Positions 1-6,190 of a DNA stretch of 10,510 nt are shown here, one piece after another. Under the pieces are notes generated by a model. That model did no database searches. It saw nothing but the letters and a program-made list of their open reading frames with translations, and was not told the DNA's origin. The DNA comes from Candidatus Nanogingivalis gingivitcus (GTDB lineage: Bacteria > Patescibacteriota > Saccharimonadia > Saccharimonadales > Saccharimonadaceae), in assembly GCF_004151455.1 (NCBI RefSeq), contig NZ_PRLK01000014.1:1-10510 (forward strand), written 5' to 3'. Both the position numbers and the translations under genes were made by a program. Each line of letters opens with the position of its first letter. Positions within the stretch are counted from its first letter, which is position 1.

Positions 1-33
1 TTATTACTATAGTTTTGCCTAAAATATCCTAGT

Positions 34-62
34 TTGTGCTTATGTATTTTATATGTTAAAAT
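34..62 (+). promoter_or_regulatory. Probable promoter of the lectin gene pair
   Basis: An extended -10 element, TG-T-TAAAAT, lies at 54-62. A partial -35, TTGTGC (only its TTG matches consensus), lies at 34-39, giving a 17-bp spacer. Transcription would start near 68-69, leaving a leader of about 10 nt that just includes the AAGAGG ribosome site before the ATG at 79. Such boxes arise by chance in AT-rich DNA. The fit of spacing, extended -10 and the following gene start is the only support. Confidence 0.4.
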
Positions 63-78
63 ATATTTAAGAGGTAAT

Positions 79-648
79 ATGAAAATAAATAAACAAAAAC
101 CAAAAAAATATAAATTATATATAGCAATTATTATATTATTCGTTTTAATAGCAGGGGCTATTTATTATAGCCTAAATATACTAAATAATAAAAAAGATAA
201 TCCTACAAATAACTCTCCCACTTCTGTAAAGGAAGAATCTCAGCCCAAAAAACAAGAAATTAGTAATAGTGAACTAATTAAAAATAAAGAAGAAAAAATA
301 ACAAATTCTGATACTCCTCAAAAACCAGTTCAAAATAAAAAAGAAAATCCTACATACACGGTATCTATGTTTACATCGTACGAATATATTGGCAAAAATA
401 TAGAAATACGTGGAGAAATATCAAATTTATCTATAGATCAAGGATCTTGCAAAATAACACTAAATGGGCCTAATAATCAAATAATTACAAAAAATACTGA
501 ATTACTACCTTCTCCACAAACTACAAGTTGTAGAACAACATTAATAGATACTTCCAATATGAATAAAGGCAATTGGATATATAAATTAAGCTTTGATCAA
601 AATAATATTCATGGAGAAACAAATGAAATTAAATTTGAAGTCAAATAG
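79..648 (+). CDS. Membrane-anchored protein with C-terminal extracytoplasmic domain, function unknown
   Basis: This is a 189-aa protein I do not recognise by name. It has a short basic N-terminus, one membrane segment at about residues 13-34, then a hydrophilic Lys/Asn/Glu/Pro-rich linker (about 37-92). The C-terminal domain (about 93-189) looks beta-rich and holds the protein's only two cysteines, C124 and C151, which could form a disulfide. Positive charges before the segment suggest the C-terminal part faces outward, held on a flexible stalk. An ATG 45 nt upstream stays in frame, but the one at 79 is preferred: AAGAGG ends 4 nt before it and the basic/hydrophobic anchor follows at once. 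The 3' end overlaps the lectin gene by 26 nt, so the two are probably co-transcribed and may act together at the surface. An immunoglobulin-like or carbohydrate-binding fold is possible but unproven. Confidence 0.8.
   Translation: MKINKQKPKKYKLYIAIIILFVLIAGAIYYSLNILNNKKDNPTNNSPTSVKEESQPKKQEISNSELIKNKEEKITNSDTPQKPVQNKKENPTYTVSMFTSYEYIGKNIEIRGEISNLSIDQGSCKITLNGPNNQIITKNTELLPSPQTTSCRTTLIDTSNMNKGNWIYKLSFDQNNIHGETNEIKFEVK
613..617 (+). promoter_or_regulatory. Ribosome binding site deciding the lectin gene start
   Basis: GGAGA lies inside the end of the preceding gene, 5 nt before the ATG at 623. It favours that start over the in-frame ATGs at 593 and 611. The 611 ATG overlaps this site itself, and neither upstream ATG has a purine-rich site in front of it. 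The 623 start also gives a standard basic n-region for the signal peptide. Confidence 0.65.
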
Positions 649-2800
649 GAAGAAATATTTATTCATTTTTCTTCCTATCCTCCTATCTGTAATAGGGGTA
701 GCTTATATGTTATCAAAAGCTAACGCTATATCAGCTAAAGAGTTTAATGCTGGAAATATTATTAGTGATAGTATTTTTTATAATAAAAATTCTATGTCCG
801 TACAACAAATTCAGAATTTTTTAGATTGGCAGATTGGCCATTGTGATATTTGGGGTACAGAAAAATCTGGATACGGTAATCTTACTAATGCGCAATACGC
901 TCAACAAGTTAAAGGTTGGCAAGGACCTCCTTATTCATGTATTAATACTTATCATGAAAATCCTAATACCGGCGAAACTTCTTTCGAAAAAGGTGGTGGT
1001 TGGTTTGAAGGTGGAATTTCAGCTGCTCAAATGATTTATAACGCAGCACAAGAATATAATATAAATCCACAAGTTCTTCTTGTGATGCTTAAAAAAGAAT
1101 CTATAGGCCCCTTAACAGCTGATAAATGGGCTTTAAAAATGCAGTATAAATATGCTATGGGGTATGCTTGCCCAGATAGCGGACCAGGCTATAGTGCCAA
1201 TTGTGATAATAATAAAGCAGGATTATATAAACAAATTAATTTAGCAGCTTGGCAGTTAAATTATTATCGTAACAATGCTAACAGTTACAGATATAAAATA
1301 GGTTGGAATGATATACAATATAGTCCTAATCCTAGTTGTGGAACTAAAAGAGTATATATTCAAAATATTGCAACACTAAGTTTATATATCTATACCCCTT
1401 ACACCCCTAATAATGAAGCTTTAAACAATTACCCTGGTACAGCTAATTGTGGTGCTTATGGTAATCGTAATTTCTTTATGTTTTTTAATGAATGGTTTGG
1501 TAGTACTATAGATCCAAGTGAAAGAATAGGTCAACCCGTTAAAAGTAATGTTGAGGTATCCCCTCTAACTAACACCATTAAAAATACAGCCTCAAAATTC
1601 CTTAACTCAGATTTATTATCATCAGACTATTCAAATAATTTAAGTCATCAATGGCTATTTGAAAAAACTTCAGATGGTTTCTATGTAATAAAGAATAAAT
1701 TAACTAATAAAGTAATCGATATGCCTGGTGGTATAAATGCTAAAAATGGTACAAAACTAGTTACATGGGAATATAATGGTGGCTGTCATCAAAAATGGTC
1801 AATAATTAATAGGGATGGCAAAGTTAATATTCTATCAAGTTGTAATAGTAATAAAGCTATAGATTTAAACCCTATTAATCAAAATGGTATAAAGCCTGTT
1901 GTATGGGATAATCATAGTGGTGATGTACAGAAATGGTTGGTGGAGCCGAATGATTCTAACTTTAATATCATTAATATTAATACATCCAAAAAATATAACC
2001 TCATAAACTATAGTGATAAATATATTGATTATACTTACGATAATAGAGCCGTAATATGGTCTCCTACCAAAAATAAAAATCAAGAATATATTTTTATAAA
2101 GGATAATTCTACCGGATTTTATTACATAAAAACTAATTATACAGATAAATTCTTATCTATAGATAGTGAATCTCCAATAAATGGCACTAATATATCTTTT
2201 AAAGATAAAAATCAAAGTTGCAGCCAAAAATGGCAAGTTATTTTACAAGATGGTTACCATAAAATAATATCAGCTTGTAACAAAAACCAAGCTATAGATA
2301 TCAACCCAAATAATGTAGATGGTTCAAGTTTTAAAACCTGGAAAAGAAATAATGGTATTCCTCAAAAAATAAAAATAGTAGAAATAGATGAAAATAATCT
2401 AGAAGAAAAAGTTTTCACCATTAAAAATACAGCCTCAAAATTCCTTAACTCAGATTTATTATCATCAGACTATTCAAATAATTTAAGTCATCAATGGCTA
2501 TTTGAAAAAACTTCAGATGGTTTCTATGTAATAAAGAATAAATTAACTAATAAAGTAATCGATATGCCTGGTGGTATAAATGCTAAAAATGGTACAAAAC
2601 TAGTTACATGGGAATATAATGGTGGCTGTCATCAAAAATGGTCAATAATTAATAGGGATGGCAAAGTTAATATTCTATCAAGTTGTAATAGTAATAAAGC
2701 TATAGATTTAAACCCTATTAATCAAAATGGTATAAAGCCTGTTGTATGGGATAATCATAGTGGTGATGTACAGAAATGGTTGGTGGAAAGAAAACAGTAA
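623..2800 (+). CDS. Secreted lysozyme/transglycosylase-like protein with three ricin-type lectin units
   Basis: The product is 725 aa. A signal peptide (basic n-region, hydrophobic core about 12-30) ends in a likely cleavage site after Ala-Asn-Ala at 33-35. Residues about 41-296 match, from memory, a secreted domain seen in actinobacteria and Saccharibacteria: it opens FNAGNIISDS and includes NPQVLLVMLKKES, YAMGYACPD and RNFFMFFNEWFGS. The helix with E159 resembles the catalytic helix of lysozyme-like transglycosylases, so E159 is the candidate acid; this is an inference. Six cysteines (74, 106, 183, 194, 239, 276) suggest disulfides. Three beta-trefoil (ricin B-like) units follow at about 318-441, 442-598 and 599-722. 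Units 1 and 3 are identical in protein and DNA, each with three Q-x-W-type motifs (HQW, QKW, QKW) and a cysteine pair. The middle unit is diverged and keeps one QKW. The protein ends three residues after unit 3, with tandem TAA stops. Likely role: binding and possibly cutting cell-wall glycan at the cell surface or on a host. Confidence 0.85.
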   Translation: MKLNLKSNRKKYLFIFLPILLSVIGVAYMLSKANAISAKEFNAGNIISDSIFYNKNSMSVQQIQNFLDWQIGHCDIWGTEKSGYGNLTNAQYAQQVKGWQGPPYSCINTYHENPNTGETSFEKGGGWFEGGISAAQMIYNAAQEYNINPQVLLVMLKKESIGPLTADKWALKMQYKYAMGYACPDSGPGYSANCDNNKAGLYKQINLAAWQLNYYRNNANSYRYKIGWNDIQYSPNPSCGTKRVYIQNIATLSLYIYTPYTPNNEALNNYPGTANCGAYGNRNFFMFFNEWFGSTIDPSERIGQPVKSNVEVSPLTNTIKNTASKFLNSDLLSSDYSNNLSHQWLFEKTSDGFYVIKNKLTNKVIDMPGGINAKNGTKLVTWEYNGGCHQKWSIINRDGKVNILSSCNSNKAIDLNPINQNGIKPVVWDNHSGDVQKWLVEPNDSNFNIININTSKKYNLINYSDKYIDYTYDNRAVIWSPTKNKNQEYIFIKDNSTGFYYIKTNYTDKFLSIDSESPINGTNISFKDKNQSCSQKWQVILQDGYHKIISACNKNQAIDINPNNVDGSSFKTWKRNNGIPQKIKIVEIDENNLEEKVFTIKNTASKFLNSDLLSSDYSNNLSHQWLFEKTSDGFYVIKNKLTNKVIDMPGGINAKNGTKLVTWEYNGGCHQKWSIINRDGKVNILSSCNSNKAIDLNPINQNGIKPVVWDNHSGDVQKWLVERKQ
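1573..1944 (+). repeat. 372-nt direct repeat, copy 1 (first lectin unit)
   Basis: This stretch is identical by eye, base for base, to 2416-2787. The offset is 843 nt, exactly 281 codons, so both copies are read in the same frame. It encodes residues 318-441, one complete beta-trefoil unit of about 124 aa. The flanking bases differ on both sides (a versus t before, g versus a after), which fixes the boundaries. Lack of even silent differences points to a recent duplication or ongoing gene conversion. Confidence 0.97.
2416..2787 (+). repeat. 372-nt direct repeat, copy 2 (third lectin unit)
   Basis: This is the second perfect copy of 1573-1944, encoding residues 599-722. It runs almost to the end of the gene: only three codons (Arg-Lys-Gln) separate it from the stop. 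The 471 nt between the copies encode the diverged middle unit. Recombination between the copies would delete or add 843 nt in frame. Confidence 0.97.
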
Positions 2801-2802
2801 TA

Positions 2803-2839
2803 AATAAAAAATAGTGGAATTTATCCACTATTTTTTATT
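2803..2839. terminator. Bidirectional terminator between convergent genes
   Basis: A 16-bp perfect stem (2803-2818 with 2824-2839) encloses a 5-nt loop. Its core is TAGTGGA/TCCACTA, flanked by A-runs on the left and T-runs on the right, so a U-tract follows the hairpin in either direction. It starts 2 nt after the lectin gene stop (2800) and ends 9 nt before the stop of the minus-strand glycosyltransferase gene (2849). It should therefore end both converging transcripts. Confidence 0.88.
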
Positions 2840-2848
2840 ATAAGTTTT

Positions 2849-5008
2849 TTAAGCTATATCTTGTTTTATAACTTTATAAAATTTATCCCAAGAATGTTGT
2901 TCTTTCACTAAACTCTGTGCATTAGTTGCATATTTTTTAGCTAATTCAGGATTATTTCTTAGCTCTTCTATAGCGTTAATATACCCTTTTAAGTCTTCTA
3001 GATCTACTAATTTACCAGTTTCGCCCTCTTTTACTACTTCACTAATTCCACCAATATTAGATGCCACAATTGGCAGACCTTCACTAATAACTTCCATTAA
3101 AATATTTGGTACACCATCCGTTTGAGATGTATATAAATAAATATCATATTGGCTAGTATCTATAGAAGAAATACCATTAAATTTGCCTTTATAATTAACT
3201 TTTGATCCATTAAAGAATTTTTTATTAATTTGCGATTCATCAAAAATTCCATAAGCATCTACTATATAATCGTCGCCTAGTTTAGCTGTTATTTTTTTAA
3301 GTAAATCAGGCCTTTTCTGGTAAGATATTCTACTTGCCCAAAGTATCCTTATTGGTTTGCTATTATCAATAATTTTAGGTTTTTTCATTTCACTAAAATC
3401 CTGTGGTTGGTAATGAACAATCATCTTTTCTTCCTCAAAAGCATTGTTTTCTAAAGCTTCATCAATAACTTTTCGGTTATCTGTAAATACTTTATTTATT
3501 ACTTCCCAATTTTCTGAAATGTGCGGATCAGCGAAAGTTAAAATTCTATCTTTTTCATGTGTAAATTCTCTCATGAATAAAGATACAAAGACTTTATAAT
3601 TATTATTTATAATTAATTTTTTATGCCTTGATATCCACCTATACCAATATTCATCATTAACTATATGTAGTCTTTTAACTTTAGATTGTACTAATAACCT
3701 TGACCAAATTATATCTTTTTCATAACTACCTACACCTAAAGTAATTCTACCAAAATCTAGCATATCTACGTCTAAATTTTTAAAATAATCTAAAGTTAAT
3801 TCATTATAAGGTTTAGTTGATAATATTGCGATATTCCAATTAGGGTAATTTTTCTTAATAGCTTTTATATAATTAGCTATTAATTTTTCAGTTCCTCCCC
3901 TACCACTCATAGCTGGAGCTAGAAAGAGATAATCTATTTTATTACCTGTTAACTGTCTACAAAGTTTTTGATACATAACTCCATAAGAATTTTCATAAGG
4001 GTTAAAACTTAATGGATGAAATCCTAATAATGATATATTTCCTTTAGTTGGATATAGTTGATTCTCTATTTTATTAATTTCCTTAAGATCATCTACAACC
4101 CATTTACCTATTTTCTTTAGGTTTTTATTATATAATATCTCCCTAACGCTTGGAGCTATAAGATTATTAAGAGTATGAACTTTTTTAGCAGTATCAAAAG
4201 CAAAACGATAGCCCCTCTTAAAATTGCGCTGAAGTTTTACTTTAAACTTTTTACTAATATTATTTTTTATTTCAATATTATTAAATGGTAATGATTTAAA
4301 ATAATCTATATCAAAAAGATCAGAATATTCTAAGATAGTATTAATATGCTCTGTACTTACAGAATCACTCCTACGTCGATAATATACAACAGTTTCCGGC
4401 ACTATTATATGTGCTATATCTAAAGCTCTAGTATCGGTACAGAATAAATAGTCTTCATATCCAAAACCATTTAAAGCAGGTTTATATGGTACTTTTTTAA
4501 GAGTGTCTTTTTTCGCTATCAAACATGCTGTCCATAAATTCCAATAAGCTAATTGAATGGCATCGGTTGCTTTATCTGAAGAGCTACGCATTTTCCAAAT
4601 AGTATATCTATATTCATTATAGCCAAATTGTAAATGTAATTCAGGCCTTAAAATAACATCTTTTTTATGTTTTTTAATTTCTTCTAAACCTTTTTTGAAC
4701 CAATTTTCTGATAGTAAATCGTCACCATCAATAACGCAAATATAGGTTCCTTTTGCTTTATTTATACCATCATTACGATTATCTGCTGGATTACCAAAAG
4801 AAACTTTATAAGCCTTAATATTTTCATCTTTATTTTCCCATATTTTAGCAATTCTATTAGTTTCTTTATCGCTATTATCTAGGTTTATAATAATTTCATA
4901 TTCATCTTTAATTTTATTTAAACCATTACTAATGCTAAGAAGTGTCTTATTTAAAAATAATCCTTCTTTATGTGCTGTAATTACTACTGATAATACCTTT
5001 TTTCTCAT
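2849..5008 (-). CDS. Two-domain GT2-GT4 glycosyltransferase (paralogue B)
   Basis: This 719-aa cytoplasmic enzyme has two glycosyltransferase domains and no evident membrane segment. The N-terminal GT2 domain (about 5-225) opens VLSVVITAHKEG, carries VIDGDDL with the metal-binding Asp at 94-97, and has GFGYED (181-186), placed like the catalytic-base ED motif of GT2 enzymes. A helical linker (about 225-355) follows. The C-terminal GT4 domain (GT-B fold) has a glycine-rich loop SGRGGTEK (368-375), ILWASR...K (555-565) in the donor lobe, and D631-x7-E639 in place of the usual E-x7-E. It is a clear paralogue of the 719-aa product of 6191-8350, sharing for example NYKG-FNGI-SI, LYTS--DG-PNIL and GLPI-A. 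AAGGGG sits 7 nt before the ATG, within the end of the ATPase gene; the gap is 13 nt. It is the last gene of the export operon. Donor and acceptor sugars cannot be told from sequence. It may add two successive residues, or alternate two linkages, on an exported glycan. Confidence 0.9.
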   Translation of the reverse strand: MRKKVLSVVITAHKEGLFLNKTLLSISNGLNKIKDEYEIIINLDNSDKETNRIAKIWENKDENIKAYKVSFGNPADNRNDGINKAKGTYICVIDGDDLLSENWFKKGLEEIKKHKKDVILRPELHLQFGYNEYRYTIWKMRSSSDKATDAIQLAYWNLWTACLIAKKDTLKKVPYKPALNGFGYEDYLFCTDTRALDIAHIIVPETVVYYRRRSDSVSTEHINTILEYSDLFDIDYFKSLPFNNIEIKNNISKKFKVKLQRNFKRGYRFAFDTAKKVHTLNNLIAPSVREILYNKNLKKIGKWVVDDLKEINKIENQLYPTKGNISLLGFHPLSFNPYENSYGVMYQKLCRQLTGNKIDYLFLAPAMSGRGGTEKLIANYIKAIKKNYPNWNIAILSTKPYNELTLDYFKNLDVDMLDFGRITLGVGSYEKDIIWSRLLVQSKVKRLHIVNDEYWYRWISRHKKLIINNNYKVFVSLFMREFTHEKDRILTFADPHISENWEVINKVFTDNRKVIDEALENNAFEEEKMIVHYQPQDFSEMKKPKIIDNSKPIRILWASRISYQKRPDLLKKITAKLGDDYIVDAYGIFDESQINKKFFNGSKVNYKGKFNGISSIDTSQYDIYLYTSQTDGVPNILMEVISEGLPIVASNIGGISEVVKEGETGKLVDLEDLKGYINAIEELRNNPELAKKYATNAQSLVKEQHSWDKFYKVIKQDIA

Positions 5009-5021
5009 TATTTTACCCCTT

Positions 5022-6185
5022 CTAGTCTTTCATATCTTCTATCATAATATCTTTCAATAAGGCATAATCTTCATTTTTCTTATCCTTGATAGAGAATAAG
5101 CAAGAATTTGCTTCGTTCGTAAATGCTTCTATTTTACCATCTACCCTTACTGCAGCAACTATTTTAAAATCAGTATTATTAAATATACTTAATGGCATTC
5201 TTTTACGAATTGTGTGTTTTCCTTTTTTAATTTGAAATTGACCACTATCATAAATAGTACTATTTCTGCTTTCATCTTGAATAGAAAAAGCTAAATAAGG
5301 TTTTCCATTACCTGTATAATCGTATTGAATTTCAAATTCAAATTTATCATTGGCTTTCAAAATTTGCTTACTTATAGGTTTAATTTTAAGTAAAGGTACA
5401 TATTCACTAGAACCTATTTTTTTAGTAGAATTAGTTTCTTTAATTTTAAAGTTTTCTTCAATATAAGAATTAGCTACATCATCTTTATTACCAGATATAA
5501 CTACTTCACCATCTCTAATAAAAATAGCTTTATCGCAATATTTTTTCACACTTCCCATATCGTGTGTTACTAAAATAACAGTTTTACTTTTATCTTTTTT
5601 GATTTTTATAAAGAAATCATTACACTTACGTTGGAAAGCTTCATCACCAACAGCCAAAACTTCATCAAGCACTAAAATATCACCTTGTGCTTTAATGGCA
5701 ATAGAAAAAGCTAATCTAACTTGCATACCACTTGAATAGTTTTTAAGTTTTTGGTCCATAAATTCATGTAGCTCTGCAAAATCTACAATCTCATCATACA
5801 TTTTAGCTACTTCTTCATGAGAAAAACCTAAAAGTGCACCATTTAAATAAATATTTTCTCTACCTGTGAGTTCTGGATTAAACCCTACACCTAATTCAAT
5901 AAAAGGGACTAACTTTCCATTTACTTTAACTTTTCCAGAATCTGGCGTATATATTTGTGAAATTATTTTTAGAAGTGTAGATTTTCCTGACCCATTCCTA
6001 CCTACAATTCCAAAAAATTCACCTTTTTCTACTTTAAAGGAAATATCTTTTAAAATTTCTAGCTTTTTATATCCTTTTATACCCTTAGTCCAATTAACAA
6101 AGGCTTGTTTAATCCCATTTGATTGTTCTGTGGGTAATTTAAAACTTTTTACAACATTTTTAACTTCTAATGCATATTTACTCAT
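5022..6185 (-). CDS. ABC transporter ATPase for polysaccharide/teichoic-acid export, Wzt/TagH type
   Basis: This 387-aa protein powers glycan export across the cytoplasmic membrane with the permease at 8355-9176. The nucleotide-binding domain spans about 1-245: Walker A GRNGSGKST (62-70), signature YSSGMQ (150-155), Walker B ILVLDE (170-175) and the H-loop His (THD, H208). The ELGVGFNPELTGREN stretch (97-111) is typical of polysaccharide and teichoic-acid exporters, which export through a dedicated permease. A C-terminal extension (about 262-370) looks beta-rich and matches the position and size of the Wzt carbohydrate-binding domain, which in O-antigen systems recognises the finished chain end. 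Its identity here is inferred. The start is supported by an AGGT 7 nt before the ATG, overlapping the preceding gene's stop; the gap is 5 nt. It lies between two glycosyltransferase genes rather than beside the permease, which is less usual. Confidence 0.93.
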   Translation of the reverse strand: MSKYALEVKNVVKSFKLPTEQSNGIKQAFVNWTKGIKGYKKLEILKDISFKVEKGEFFGIVGRNGSGKSTLLKIISQIYTPDSGKVKVNGKLVPFIELGVGFNPELTGRENIYLNGALLGFSHEEVAKMYDEIVDFAELHEFMDQKLKNYSSGMQVRLAFSIAIKAQGDILVLDEVLAVGDEAFQRKCNDFFIKIKKDKSKTVILVTHDMGSVKKYCDKAIFIRDGEVVISGNKDDVANSYIEENFKIKETNSTKKIGSSEYVPLLKIKPISKQILKANDKFEFEIQYDYTGNGKPYLAFSIQDESRNSTIYDSGQFQIKKGKHTIRKRMPLSIFNNTDFKIVAAVRVDGKIEAFTNEANSCLFSIKDKKNEDYALLKDIMIEDMKD

Positions 6186-6190
6186 ATTTC

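Noticed and set aside
34..78. Upstream start for the first gene
   Set aside because: The extra 15 residues have no ribosome site and would overlap the probable promoter; the ATG at 79 has AAGAGG in front.
593..622. Upstream starts (593, 611) for the lectin gene
   Set aside because: No ribosome site precedes them; the 623 ATG has GGAGA at good spacing and gives a normal signal peptide.
834..1034. Open frame of 66 codons inside the lectin gene
   Set aside because: It lies out of frame within a domain with clear conserved motifs in the main frame, and has no ribosome site or recognisable product.
1865..2083. Antisense open frame of 72 codons
   Set aside because: It is opposite the lectin gene at the edge of the repeat, with no start signal; low-GC antisense chance frame.
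1573..2787. Repeat pair as a mobile element or CRISPR
   Set aside because: There are no terminal inverted repeats, transposase or short regular spacers; the repeat is coding and matches one protein domain.
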